From the NCBI GenBank assembly GCA_025352105.1, contig JANXUB010000136.1, forward strand, positions 1 through 64,000: a stretch of 64,000 nucleotides of DNA, read 5' to 3'. This document shows positions 43,954 to 52,602 of this stretch, one piece after another. This DNA comes from Burkholderiales bacterium. Its GTDB lineage: Bacteria; Pseudomonadota; Gammaproteobacteria; Burkholderiales; Casimicrobiaceae. The notes under the pieces are model-generated. The model was not told the DNA's origin. It did not search any database and saw only the letters and a program-made list of their open reading frames with translations. The stretch's first letter is position 1. Each line of letters opens with the position of its first letter. The position numbers were made by a program, and so were the translations under genes.

Positions 43954-44348
43954 GATTGCAAGACGCTGGCCTGGGTTCGCGATAGCAAAGCAGCGTACCC
44001 GGTGCAAAACAGAACATTGGGTACGACGCCTGGGGCTAGCGTCAACAGAAGGTGCTGAGTGTGAACCAGCGTATGCACAACAAGTAGCGTGCCATACGTA
44101 AACAGCAATCCGCCAAGGACAGCTCTCAGCGCGGCTACGCCGCTGCTGCGCTGTCCAAACAGGCGGCGCATCACGTACGTCCCGAAATAGGTGAGAAACG
44201 CGCTGGCACACCAGTGCGCACCTCCGATGCGCAAAGCCTGTATCGGCCCCTCGGACCAATTGGCCCATGTCGCCCACGCGCCGTATGCGGCAGCCCCAAG
44301 AACGGCACCGAACCAGGAGTCAGCTAACCGCCGGATCCGTTGGAGCAT
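43950..44348 (-). CDS. Predicted four-TM membrane protein
   Basis: 132 residues from ATG 44348 (MLQRIRRLADSW). Four hydrophobic segments (FGAVLGAAAYGAWATW; WCASAFLTYFGTYVM; ALRAVLGGLLFTYGTLLVV; LTLAPGVVPNVLFCTGYAAL) and a positive N-terminus place it in the inner membrane. I do not recognise the family. It opens the operon with DinB and the ATP-grasp gene. A 20-bp palindrome lies 70 bases upstream. Confidence 0.7.
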   Translation of the reverse strand: MLQRIRRLADSWFGAVLGAAAYGAWATWANWSEGPIQALRIGGAHWCASAFLTYFGTYVMRRLFGQRSSGVAALRAVLGGLLFTYGTLLVVHTLVHTQHLLLTLAPGVVPNVLFCTGYAALLSRTQASVLQS

Positions 44349-44417
44349 CGTCCTGCGCGCAGATCGAGGGGTCAGTAAATAAATTGAAACAGGAAGAGCC
44401 ACGTTCAAATTCGGCGT

Positions 44418-44437
44418 ACGTCAATGCACATTGACGT
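44418..44437. promoter_or_regulatory. 20-bp perfect palindrome, candidate operator
   Basis: ACGTCAATG and CATTGACGT are separated by two bases. It lies in the divergent space between the membrane-protein operon and the Met-rich peptide gene, where a dimeric regulator could bind. Confidence 0.55.
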
Positions 44438-44617
44438 TGGTCGGATTGCCAGCCGATTCCTTACGTCGTCGGCGAGACGTGCGCACGTGGCTGCGATCGT
44501 CTCCGATACGAAAAATTTGCCGTCCGGGCCCTCATGATTTGTAAGGATTTTCGGGCTTGGACGACAAAGCTTTATCAGACACAAGCACTCTCCGCAAACT
44601 CAACACAGGATCAAACA

Positions 44618-44935
44618 ATGAAGTCTTTTAAACCGATACTTCTCGCTGCCGCATTGCTCGGCTCCGTCGGCGCGGCTGCGCCCGCAGCCGCACAATTTGG
44701 CGGTTCGTACGACAGTGAAAGCTGGAACCTGTACTACATGCAGTCGCTGCGTCCGTCCGCGGCCAAGATGGCCGCAACAGACAAGAAGAAGGTCATGGAC
44801 ATGGAGATGTCCATCCAGAAGATGCGAGCTGATCACACCATGACGATGATCAAGATGGACGCTGATCACAAAATGGCTATGGCCAAAATGCGCCGTGAAC
44901 TCCAGGAATTTATTGTCGGCAAGGGCGCGTTTTAG
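44618..44935 (+). CDS. Secreted Met/His-rich small protein, paralogue 1
   Basis: A 105-residue exported protein. The signal peptide ends at AAPAAAQ. The mature part is mostly a charged helix rich in Met, Lys, Asp and His: KKKVMDMEMSIQKM, ADHTMTMIKMDADHKMAMAKM, the latter slightly shortened here to ADHTMTMIKM and ADHKMAMAKM. Regular Met and Asp-His spacing suggests a metal-binding or amphipathic helix. RBS ACAGGA precedes ATG 44618. The gene at 45088 is a tandem paralogue of the same length. Confidence 0.8.
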   Translation: MKSFKPILLAAALLGSVGAAAPAAAQFGGSYDSESWNLYYMQSLRPSAAKMAATDKKKVMDMEMSIQKMRADHTMTMIKMDADHKMAMAKMRRELQEFIVGKGAF

Positions 44936-45087
44936 CAAACGGCATTTTGCTGCTTTTGTAAGGAACGCAGACGTGCAGCGACAAAGTATCAGCGAGCGAG
45001 GGAACGACACGAACTGTAAGCGTGTTGCCGTCGCCCATTATGTCAAGAGGCAATTGCCTTTTTTGGTTAACACTTAGGGGATATGAA

Positions 45088-45405
45088 ATGAAACACTTCA
45101 AGCAAGCTCTGGCAGCAATCGTTTTGGCCGGAACTGTTGGCAGCGCCGCGCCAGCATTCGCTTACAACGACGCGCTCTACGGTAGCGATCAGTGGTCTCG
45201 CGAGTACATGGTTAACGTGCGCCCAATGGTTGCAAAGATGCCTATGGCCGACAAAAAGAAGGTCATGGACATGGAAATGGCGATCATGAAAATGGAAGCC
45301 GACCACAGCATGACCATGATGAAAATGGATGTCGATCACAAAATGGCTATGGCAAAAATGCGCCGTGAACTCGAAGAGTTCATCATCGGCAAAGGCGCGT
45401 TCTAG
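45088..45405 (+). CDS. Secreted Met/His-rich small protein, paralogue 2
   Basis: 105 residues, same architecture as its neighbour. The signal ends at SAAPAFAY; the helix reads KKKVMDMEMAIMKM, ADHSMTMMKM, VDHKMAMAKMRREL, then a conserved tail EEFIIGKGAF. The ATG at 45088 follows TAGGGGATATGAA. Sequence identity is high in the helix and tail and low in the 30 residues after the signal, so the helix is the constrained part. Confidence 0.8.
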   Translation: MKHFKQALAAIVLAGTVGSAAPAFAYNDALYGSDQWSREYMVNVRPMVAKMPMADKKKVMDMEMAIMKMEADHSMTMMKMDVDHKMAMAKMRRELEEFIIGKGAF

Positions 45406-45457
45406 TTCGCTGCATTTCTTAGCAGTCGACGCGTGGGCACGCGATGCCCACGCGCTT

Positions 45458-46042
45458 CTAGACTTTGATTTTGGGCACTCGCCCCATCAAATAAAACTCA
45501 TCGTTTGGCCGCATGCTACTCATGTTGGCGAGGCGATTGCTCATTCCGAAGAATGCGGTGATTGAGCCGACGTCCCAGATGTCGTCGTCAGTAAATCCGA
45601 GCGCTCGCAGCACCACAAAATCAGCTTCGTTGATTTCATTGGAGTGTAGACAGACTTTCAATGCGAAATCGAGCATCGCACGCTGTTTTTCAGTGATCTC
45701 GGCCTTGCGATGATTGATGGCAACCTGATCTGCGATACGCGGATTCTTTGTGTAGATGCGCAGGATTGCACCGTGCGCCACAACGCAATAAACGCAGTCG
45801 TTCGCACCGCTCGTCGTCACCACAATCATCTCGCGCTCGGCCTTGTTTAGCGCGGGTGTCTCCTTGAGCATCAGCGCATCGTGATACGCGAAAAAGGCGC
45901 GGCATTCTTCGGGCCGGTGCGCCAGCGTGAGAAATACATTGGGGATGAAACCAGCTTTCTGCTGCACTTCGAGCATGCGCGTACGAAGGTCTTCTGGAAT
46001 GTCGGACAACTCAGGCACGGGGAAGCGAGAGATCTCATCCAT
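45458..46042 (-). CDS. AhpD-like peroxidase-related protein (carboxymuconolactone decarboxylase family)
   Basis: A 194-residue all-alpha protein. NDCVYCVVAHG (Cys83, Cys86, His90) is the redox CXXC-X3-H motif of alkylhydroperoxidase-type proteins. Start FPVPELSDIPEDLR and the C-terminal MRPNDEFYLMGR fit the uncharacterised peroxidase-related subfamily. It is nine bases downstream of yggX and likely in the argA-yggX unit. It may reduce peroxides with a thiol donor; not proven. Confidence 0.88.
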   Translation of the reverse strand: MDEISRFPVPELSDIPEDLRTRMLEVQQKAGFIPNVFLTLAHRPEECRAFFAYHDALMLKETPALNKAEREMIVVTTSGANDCVYCVVAHGAILRIYTKNPRIADQVAINHRKAEITEKQRAMLDFALKVCLHSNEINEADFVVLRALGFTDDDIWDVGSITAFFGMSNRLANMSSMRPNDEFYLMGRVPKIKV

Positions 46043-46050
46043 GGCGTCGC

Positions 46051-46323
46051 TCAGGCCGCCGGCGGAACGTAGCCGCTCGCGGTTTCGCCGCCGCCGGTGA
46101 AGAAGTATTTATCCATCTGCTCGGCAAGATATTTACGCGCTTTGGGATCGGCCAGGCCCAGTCGATTTTCGTTGATGAGCATGGTCTGATGCTTGAGCCA
46201 CGCGGCCCACGCCTCCTTGCTCACATTCTCATAAATGCGTTTGCCAAGATCGCCGGGATATGGCGCGAAATCGAGGCCTTCGGCTTCTTTGCCAAGTTTG
46301 ATGCATTGAACTGTGCGTGCCAT
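46051..46323 (-). CDS. yggX: Fe(2+)-trafficking protein YggX
   Basis: YggX is a small cytoplasmic protein (90 residues) linked to iron handling and protection of iron-sulfur proteins from oxidation. The start [19 protein letters not shown] with Cys7, [17 protein letters not shown] and the [21 protein letters not shown] region are all diagnostic. It lies 12 bases after argA. Confidence 0.97.
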   Translation of the reverse strand: MARTVQCIKLGKEAEGLDFAPYPGDLGKRIYENVSKEAWAAWLKHQTMLINENRLGLADPKARKYLAEQMDKYFFTGGGETASGYVPPAA

Positions 46324-46335
46324 ATTTTTCTCTCT

Positions 46336-47715
46336 CTAAATTTGCTTGACGTAGACCTGTGAAGCCCGCTCAAAGTTATAGAGCGCCTGCTTCTTCTCAG
46401 GTAGATCAGTGACCGTCGCGGGCGTAAATCCGCGCTCCAGAAACCATGCCGCGGTGCGCGTCGTGAGCACGAACAGCGTGTTGATGCCCTGCTCTTTCGC
46501 GGCTTTCTCAATCGCTTTCATGAGCCGTTCGCCATAACCTTCGCGGCGGTAGTCGGGATTCACCGCGAGGCACGCCAGCTCGGCTTTGCCAGCCTCGGGA
46601 AACGGATACAGCGCAGCGCAGCCGATGATCTGCCCATCGTGCTCTGCTAGATAAAAACGCTCCACCTCGCGCTCGATGAGCGCACGCGGACGCGCGACCA
46701 GTACGCCCTGCCGCTCCAGTGGCTCGATGATCGAGAGCAACGCGCCGACGTCTTCGATGGTGGCTGGACGCAAATTGTCGAGACTATCAACCGAAATCAT
46801 GGTGCCGATACCGTCGCGGGTGAACAATTCCTGCAGAATCGCGCCATCGGACTTGCGGCCGATCAAATGGGCACGTCCGACGCCCTTCTGGCAGGCGCGC
46901 ACGGCTGCCGACAGGAAGAACTGAACGTCCGACGCCTGCGGCGCTTTGCTGGCGATGGCGGACGCCTCGCGCGTGTACAGCGTGGACATCACGGAGCCAT
47001 CGGCTTCGAGTACGCCCGGTGTGTCAAGCAAAAAAATCAGTTTGGACGCTTTGAGCGCAATCGCAGTCTGCGTCGCGACCTCTTCTACCGTCAGGTTGAA
47101 TGTGTCGCCCGAGGTCGAATAGCCGAGCGTCGACATCAACACGATGTCCCCGTCTTTCAGGCAATCGTTGATCGCCTGGGCGTCAATGCGGCGCACCTCA
47201 CCGCTGTATTTCATGTCGACGCCATCAACCACGCCAATCGGTTTGGCAACGATGAAATTTCCGCCGGTGACACGGTTGTGAACCGGTGCGACAGACGCCG
47301 TGCGTGGAGCCATCGACAGCGCAGCTTCGATGCGGGCGCGAGCACGAGCGCTGGCTCCGATCACGCTGCCGAGCTGTGACTCGTCGGTGATGCGTATGCC
47401 TTTGTGATAGCGGCTCTCCATGCCGCGCTGCTCAAGCAGTTTCTCAACCTGCGGTCGCGCGCCGTGCACCAGCACGAGCCGGATGCCAAGGCTCGCCAGC
47501 AAATTCAAATCAGCGATGAAGTTGGGGAACGTGTCGTCCGCGACGACCTCGCCGCCGAAACATACGACGAACGTCTTGCCACGAAACGCGTGGATATATG
47601 GCGCGGACCCGCGAAACGACGGCACAAACGCGGAGAGTTCGGTGCTGGGGTGCGCGGCGGCGTGGGTGGGCGACACGGGCGAGGCGGAAATGGGGGAAAC
47701 AGGGTCAGGAGGCAT
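46336..47715 (-). CDS. argA: Amino-acid N-acetyltransferase (N-acetylglutamate synthase)
   Basis: ArgA makes N-acetylglutamate from glutamate and acetyl-CoA, the first step of arginine synthesis; usually feedback-inhibited by arginine. The N-terminal amino-acid-kinase domain (about 40-290) shows HAFRGKTFVVCFGGEVV, LVLVHGARPQVE and DTPGVLEADG; the C-terminal GNAT domain (about 310-459) shows ELACLAVNPDYRREGYGERL. 459 residues with an extra Pro/Ser-rich N-terminus of about 35 residues. Confidence 0.96.
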   Translation of the reverse strand: MPPDPVSPISASPVSPTHAAAHPSTELSAFVPSFRGSAPYIHAFRGKTFVVCFGGEVVADDTFPNFIADLNLLASLGIRLVLVHGARPQVEKLLEQRGMESRYHKGIRITDESQLGSVIGASARARARIEAALSMAPRTASVAPVHNRVTGGNFIVAKPIGVVDGVDMKYSGEVRRIDAQAINDCLKDGDIVLMSTLGYSTSGDTFNLTVEEVATQTAIALKASKLIFLLDTPGVLEADGSVMSTLYTREASAIASKAPQASDVQFFLSAAVRACQKGVGRAHLIGRKSDGAILQELFTRDGIGTMISVDSLDNLRPATIEDVGALLSIIEPLERQGVLVARPRALIEREVERFYLAEHDGQIIGCAALYPFPEAGKAELACLAVNPDYRREGYGERLMKAIEKAAKEQGINTLFVLTTRTAAWFLERGFTPATVTDLPEKKQALYNFERASQVYVKQI

Positions 47716-47804
47716 AAACCGGATTCTATCGGCGCATTCTCCCGGTCATCGCACGGGCTGCGCTGGTGTGTAAAAAATCAGCCGAATCGCGCTACATTCG
47801 TGCC

Positions 47805-48305
47805 ATGTGGCGATTTTTGATCCGGTTACTGCAACTTCCGCTGGCGCTCATTCTGATGTTCTACGAGTGGGGCTGGCAGAGCCTTGCTCACGTTTTTGAC
47901 TTTCTCGCCAAGCTGCCGCTGTGGCGCGCGATGGAGGACGGCATCCGCCGCCTGCCGCCGTGGGCGGCGCTTGTGTTGTTTGTATTGCCCAGCGCCGCGC
48001 TGCTACCGGTCAAACTCGGTGCGCTCTGGCTCATTGCGCAGGGTCATGAGATCGCTGGCGTGGTCGTCATCCTCGTCGCGAAAATTGTCGGTACGGCAGT
48101 GGTCGCCCGGCTTTTCTCGCTGACGCAGCCAGCGCTGTTGCGCCTTCGCTGGTTTGCCGCGTTTTATCGCTGGCTGATTCCGTGGAAAGACGCGTGGCTC
48201 AACGCGATACGCGCCAGTTGGCCATGGCGCGTGGGACGCGTGATGAAGTTTCGCGCGAAAAGGGCGGTGACGGCGGCGTACCGACGCGTATTTCCGGCGA
48301 GGTAG
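47805..48305 (+). CDS. Predicted inner-membrane protein of unknown function
   Basis: 166 residues from ATG 47805 (MWRFLIRLLQLP). Three or four hydrophobic helices (LLQLPLALILMFYEWGW; ALVLFVLPSAALLPVKLGAL; GVVVILVAKIVGTAVVARLF) and a very basic C-terminus (VGRVMKFRAKRAVTAAYRR). I do not recognise the family. It is divergent from argA and about 25 bases upstream of uvrD. Confidence 0.7.
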   Translation: MWRFLIRLLQLPLALILMFYEWGWQSLAHVFDFLAKLPLWRAMEDGIRRLPPWAALVLFVLPSAALLPVKLGALWLIAQGHEIAGVVVILVAKIVGTAVVARLFSLTQPALLRLRWFAAFYRWLIPWKDAWLNAIRASWPWRVGRVMKFRAKRAVTAAYRRVFPAR

Positions 48306-48329
48306 CACTCGCTCCCTAAAATCGGGAGC

Positions 48330-50561
48330 ATGTCGTCCAAGCTCCTCGAAAATTTAAACGAACCGCAACTCACAGCGGTTACCCTTCCCCACACGTCCGC
48401 GCTCATCCTCGCCGGTGCCGGTTCCGGCAAAACGCGGGTGCTGACTACCCGCATCGCATGGCTCTTGTCCACCGGACAGGTCAGCGCATCTGGCGTTCTG
48501 GCAGTGACCTTCACCAACAAAGCCGCGAAAGAAATGGTGCTGCGGCTCTCGTCGATGGTGCCAGTGAACGTGCGCGCCATGTGGATTGGCACTTTTCACG
48601 GATTGTGCAACCGCTTTCTGCGCATGCACTGGCGCGAAGCCAATCTGCCGCAGAGCTTCACCATCATGGATACGCAGGATCAGTTGTCGCTGATCAAGCG
48701 AATCCTGAAGGCGAACAACATTGACGACGAGAAGTTTCCGCCGAAGCAATTGATGTGGTTTATCTCCAGCGCGAAGGAAGAAGGTCTGCGCCCAAACGCA
48801 GTGGAAGCGTTTGATGACTATTCGCGCAAGCAGGTTGAGCTGTATCAACTCTACGAGGCAACCTGCCAGCGTGAAGGCGTCGTCGATTTTTCGGAACTGC
48901 TGCTCCGTTCATACGAAGTGCTCGCGAAGTTTGAAGCGCTGCGTGAGCATTACAACGCTCGCTTTCGTCACATACTCGTTGACGAGTTTCAGGATACCAA
49001 CACGCTCCAATACAAATGGCTGCGGCTCCTCGCGGGCCCCAATACAGCGGTGCTGGCCGTGGGCGACGACGATCAGTCGATCTACGCATTTCGCGGCGCA
49101 AAAGTCGCCAACATGCAGCGCTTTGAGCATGATTTTTCGCCGGCAAAAATCATCAAGCTTGAGCAAAATTACCGCAGTCACGGCAGCATTCTTGACGCCG
49201 CCAACGCGCTGATCCGCAACAACAACGGTCGTCTTGGCAAAGAGCTGTGGACCGATCAGGGCCACGGCGAGCCGATTCGCGTTTTTCAGGGCTATAGCGA
49301 CGGCGAGGAAGCGGCGCACATCATAGACACCATCAAGAACGCGATGAATGATGGCGTGCCGCTCGATGAGATTGCGATTTTGTATCGCTCGAACGCGCAG
49401 TCGCGAATGTTTGAGCACGGGCTGTTTAACGCGCGCATTCCGTATCGTGTTTATGGCGGTTTGCGCTTTTTTGAGCGTGCCGAGATCAAGCATGCGATGG
49501 CGTATTTGCGGCTCGTGAACAATCCGGACGATGACAATGCGTTCTTGCGCGTGGTGAATTTTCCGCCGCGCGGCATCGGCGCGAAATCGATTGAAAATTT
49601 GCAGCAGGTTTCCGCGAGCACGGGCGTGACGTTGTGGCAAGCCGCGTGCGGCGGTGGCGCGGGTAGCCGCGCGCAGGTCGCGATGGCTCAATTCATCGGT
49701 TTGATTGAAGGCATGAGGATCGGCACCAAGGGCCAGCCGTTGCCCGAGATCGTGCGGCACCTGCTCGATGCCAGCACGCTGAGGGCGCACTACACCGCTG
49801 ACAAAGACGGTCAGGAGCGCATTGAAAACCTGGACGAGCTCATCAATGCGGCTGATACTTTCTTACGGGAAACCGGCGGCGTCGTTCAGGTCGAAAATCT
49901 CGACGGCACGATGTCCGACAGCGATGACCCGATGAGCGCATTTCTGGCGCATGCGTCGCTCGAATCGGGCGACACGCAGGCGCTCGAAGGCCGCACCGCG
50001 ATTCAGATGATGACCGTGCATTCAGCGAAAGGGCTGGAGTTCGATTATGTGTTTATCACCGGGCTGGAGGAAGGCCTGTTCCCGCACGACAATTCGCTGA
50101 AAAATGATGACGGCGGGCTGGAGGAAGAGCGTCGCCTGATGTACGTTGCGATTACGCGTGCGAGAAAGCGCCTGCACTTGACCTACGCGCAGATGCGCAT
50201 GCTGCACGGGCAAACGCGCTACAACGTGCCGTCACGTTTTCTCGACGAAGTGCCGCCGGAATTGCTCAAATGGTTGTCGGCAAAACCGAGAAACTTACTC
50301 GCGATGGAGCCGAATGAGCCGTTCTCCAACAACGGCAATTTCGGCAATCCGAATGTGTCGGCGTTTGCGGCATCCATTGGCAGCCAGACGCGGAATGATT
50401 CCGGCTTCCGCATTGGCCAGCAGGTGTCGCACGCGAAATTTGGACAGGGCGTGATCATCAACGCCGACGGATCGGGCAAAAACATTCAGGTTGAAGTGAA
50501 TTTCACCGATCACGGCATCAAGCGGCTGGCGCTGGAATATGCGAAGTTGACGGCGGTTTAG
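48330..50561 (+). CDS. uvrD: DNA helicase II (UvrD/PcrA)
   Basis: A 3'-5' SF1 helicase for mismatch and nucleotide-excision repair. 743 residues. Q-motif LNEPQLTAVT, Walker A AGAGSGKT (28-35), motif Ia TFTNKAAKEM, motif II VDEFQDTN, motif III GDDDQSIYAFRGA, motif IV EQNYRS, motif V TVHSAKGLEFDYVF, motif VI VAITRARKRLH are all present. The C-terminal Tudor-like domain (QQVSHAKFGQGVI) is the RNA-polymerase contact of UvrD/PcrA. Convergent with the DUF1223 gene. Confidence 0.97.
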   Translation: MSSKLLENLNEPQLTAVTLPHTSALILAGAGSGKTRVLTTRIAWLLSTGQVSASGVLAVTFTNKAAKEMVLRLSSMVPVNVRAMWIGTFHGLCNRFLRMHWREANLPQSFTIMDTQDQLSLIKRILKANNIDDEKFPPKQLMWFISSAKEEGLRPNAVEAFDDYSRKQVELYQLYEATCQREGVVDFSELLLRSYEVLAKFEALREHYNARFRHILVDEFQDTNTLQYKWLRLLAGPNTAVLAVGDDDQSIYAFRGAKVANMQRFEHDFSPAKIIKLEQNYRSHGSILDAANALIRNNNGRLGKELWTDQGHGEPIRVFQGYSDGEEAAHIIDTIKNAMNDGVPLDEIAILYRSNAQSRMFEHGLFNARIPYRVYGGLRFFERAEIKHAMAYLRLVNNPDDDNAFLRVVNFPPRGIGAKSIENLQQVSASTGVTLWQAACGGGAGSRAQVAMAQFIGLIEGMRIGTKGQPLPEIVRHLLDASTLRAHYTADKDGQERIENLDELINAADTFLRETGGVVQVENLDGTMSDSDDPMSAFLAHASLESGDTQALEGRTAIQMMTVHSAKGLEFDYVFITGLEEGLFPHDNSLKNDDGGLEEERRLMYVAITRARKRLHLTYAQMRMLHGQTRYNVPSRFLDEVPPELLKWLSAKPRNLLAMEPNEPFSNNGNFGNPNVSAFAASIGSQTRNDSGFRIGQQVSHAKFGQGVIINADGSGKNIQVEVNFTDHGIKRLALEYAKLTAV

Positions 50562-50591
50562 CGTTCCTGAAACGCTGACATTAACGGGCAG

Positions 50592-51353
50592 CTACATGAC
50601 GCACGCCAAAGTCGCAGCCGCAACCGGATTTCCGCGTGCGTCTTCGGCGATGACATGCAGCAAACTTGACCCGCGACGCACTTCGCGGGGGACGCGGACC
50701 GTGGTGGTGAACGCACCCGACGCGTCGGCGGTGAGCGTGCCGTGAGCACGCACTACCGCGTCATGCTTGAGTGTTTCGCCTTTGTTCTCGCCGGCTTTTA
50801 CGGCTGTGACGAGGCCGTTTTCGGTCACGGCGTAGCGGAGACGAAGCGCCGGGTTTGCGTCGACCAATTTGCCGCTAAGCAGCAGGCCATCAGCCTGCCA
50901 CTGCGAGGCCAAACTGAATTTCGCCGATGACGGTACCGCTGAAGCCGAACCGCCACCGCGTGTCCAGCTGCGATCATCCTTACCGTTAACAAATACCTGC
51001 GGCGTATAGACGCCCGACGCGCCGCCGCTTCGTGCTAGCGTGGTTTGCCGTTGGGAAAATGCTGGCTGCGCGAATGCGTCTTTCCAGCCGATGTAATCCC
51101 AATAATCGACGTGAAATGCGAGCGGAATGACGTTTTTATCTTTCGCCCCACGCGTTTGCGCGACGGTTTGCGACAGCCATTGATCTGCAGGCGGGCAAGA
51201 GTTGCAGCCTTCCGATGTGTAGAGCTCGATAATCGTGGGAACGGCGGCTGAGCTGACCGTGGTGCAGGATTCGTTAGCTGCATTGGCCACCGACGCGGCC
51301 CCCAGCAGAGTAAGGGTGATGGACAGCACAGCGGGTTGCAAACGATTGATCAT
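50592..51353 (-). CDS. DUF1223 secreted thioredoxin-fold protein
   Basis: A predicted periplasmic protein of 253 residues from ATG 51353 (MINRLQPAVL); upstream codons do not fit. Signal ends near SVANAANE. IIELYTSEGCNSCPPADQWL holds a CXXC motif (Cys50, Cys53), followed by PLAFHVDYWDYIGWKD and VYTPQVFVNG, all typical of DUF1223. Proposed redox role not demonstrated. Confidence 0.92.
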   Translation of the reverse strand: MINRLQPAVLSITLTLLGAASVANAANESCTTVSSAAVPTIIELYTSEGCNSCPPADQWLSQTVAQTRGAKDKNVIPLAFHVDYWDYIGWKDAFAQPAFSQRQTTLARSGGASGVYTPQVFVNGKDDRSWTRGGGSASAVPSSAKFSLASQWQADGLLLSGKLVDANPALRLRYAVTENGLVTAVKAGENKGETLKHDAVVRAHGTLTADASGAFTTTVRVPREVRRGSSLLHVIAEDARGNPVAAATLACVM

Positions 51354-51719
51354 GACGACGCTCCTGAAGACGATTGTTTGGCATTGTCGCGCGTGAAGTG
51401 AAAGCCTTACACCGAGGCATGCGTGCACAGCTATGGGAGTTGCGTCAGGTGAGGCGCGTTGTCGCCCAAAGAAAAATTGCGTCTTGAGGCGGTGTGTTGC
51501 GAAATAAATGGCAGATCATGTCAGTTGCGAAGACTGGTTTTTTACTGTCAGCTTTTTCATTAATCGACCAACGTGTCGGGGGTAGCAGCCAATTTAGACA
51601 AAAGTCGAGTAGGTAACTTTTCAGCTTGCAGCCCCTAATCAGCGTGGAATACAGAGAAAAGCTATATCTGACGACTCGTAAAATTTGTAACGCTACGTTG
51701 AGGCAGGCGAATCACTCCG
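51354..51719. other. Gene-free stretch upstream of DUF1223
   Basis: About 365 bases with no credible gene. It contains dispersed repeat B copy 4 (51549-51644). A promoter for the DUF1223 gene must lie in the left part but no clear -35/-10 was found. Confidence 0.55.
51549..51644. repeat. Dispersed repeat family B, copy 4
   Basis: Starts CAGCTTTTT, keeps the inner CGACCAACGTG and AAAAGTCGAGTAGG blocks, and ends with TTGCAGCCCCTAATCAGC. More diverged than copies 1 and 2. It lies between the Gly/Cys-rich gene end and the DUF1223 start. Confidence 0.55.
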
Positions 51720-52097
51720 CTAGCACCCTCCGCCACCGCCACAACCGCCTCCACAGCTGCTACCACCGCCGTCGCTGCCGCTACCGCTACCGCTACCGCT
51801 GCTGCCGCTCCCACAGCCGCTGCTACCGTCGCTCGATCCGTCGCCCCAGGTGGCGTCGCCCTTTGAACTCGGGCTGCTGTCGGTGCCACGGCTACTGCCG
51901 CCGCCGTCGCCGCTGGAGCTTGTTTCCGACATTGCGGTGTAGCGCTTTTGCAGGTCAGCGAGCGCATCGGGTGAGTACAGGCTGCCGCCGGGAATACCGA
52001 GTTGCTGATCGAGCGAAAAAAGATCGTGGCCCGACAGCGCCGTCGCGCCAGCGACACCCGCCAATCCCGCCACGCCGAGCGCCGCGCCCGCGCCCAT
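51720..52097 (-). CDS. Gly/Ser/Cys-rich C-terminal part of a gene split by an amber codon
   Basis: 125 codons in the same reading frame as the upstream part, separated by TAG then GGG, then this ATG. The N-terminal third is hydrophobic/Ala-Gly (GAALGVAGLAGVAGATAL) with SLDQQLGIPGGSLYSPDALADL; the rest is Gly/Ser repeats ending in a Cys-Gly-rich stretch (SSCGGGCGGGGGC). Homologous genes elsewhere, as I recall them, encode both parts in one chain. Either a separate re-initiated protein or the remnant of a nonsense mutation. Confidence 0.6.
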   Translation of the reverse strand: MGAGAALGVAGLAGVAGATALSGHDLFSLDQQLGIPGGSLYSPDALADLQKRYTAMSETSSSGDGGGSSRGTDSSPSSKGDATWGDGSSDGSSGCGSGSSGSGSGSGSDGGGSSCGGGCGGGGGC

Positions 52098-52100
52098 CCC

Positions 52101-52508
52101 CTACGTCCGTGCGAGGCCGTCGCGTTTGGCTTTTTCGTCGCCATGGGTCGGCGCATGATGCAGAAATTTACCGAACGCCTGTTGGCAAAAATCGGCGTAC
52201 TGCTGGGTCAGCAAGATGAACTCATGCCACGCCGTGTCGACCGCGACGCTTGGCATACCGAAATTCGCGCGCCGATGCTCGTTGATCATGCGAAACCAGG
52301 TGCGCAGCCCTTCGAGCACCATGGTGGTCTGTTCGTGCGACAAGTGCGGGTACGCCTGCTCCAACTTGAAGCGCAAGACGCGCGGAAACGGATATTGCTC
52401 GATGAACAGCCGACGCGCTTCGCGTTCGCGCTTGCCTCTGCGAATGCGGTAAATCACCCAAGCGATGAAGGCAACGATGAGCATGAAAAAGACAAGCACG
52501 GGGTTCAT
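52101..52508 (-). CDS. Membrane-anchored N-terminal part of the Gly/Cys-rich protein
   Basis: 135 residues from ATG 52508, preceded by GGAG. A TM helix (LVFFMLIVAFIAWVIYRI) is followed by a basic stretch and a helical domain with AVDTAWHEFILLTQQYADFCQQAFG, shown here as AWHEFILLTQQYADFC, plus FLHHAP. This domain with a Gly/Cys-rich tail is familiar from proteobacterial hypothetical proteins. Stop is TAG, followed three bases later by an in-frame ATG. Confidence 0.75.
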   Translation of the reverse strand: MNPVLVFFMLIVAFIAWVIYRIRRGKREREARRLFIEQYPFPRVLRFKLEQAYPHLSHEQTTMVLEGLRTWFRMINEHRRANFGMPSVAVDTAWHEFILLTQQYADFCQQAFGKFLHHAPTHGDEKAKRDGLART

Positions 52509-52602
52509 GGCAATCTCCATCTGTGATGCGCAGGACGAGCTCGCTGGCAGGTCGCGCGTACGTAATGAAATACGTATTCCGATTTAAAAGCGCGCCAACC
52601 GC

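Noticed and set aside
51662-52219. Frames with long Arg/Ser or Ala/Val runs opposite or overlapping the Gly/Cys-rich gene
   Set aside because: They are frame-shifted readings of Gly/Ser codon repeats and have no start context.
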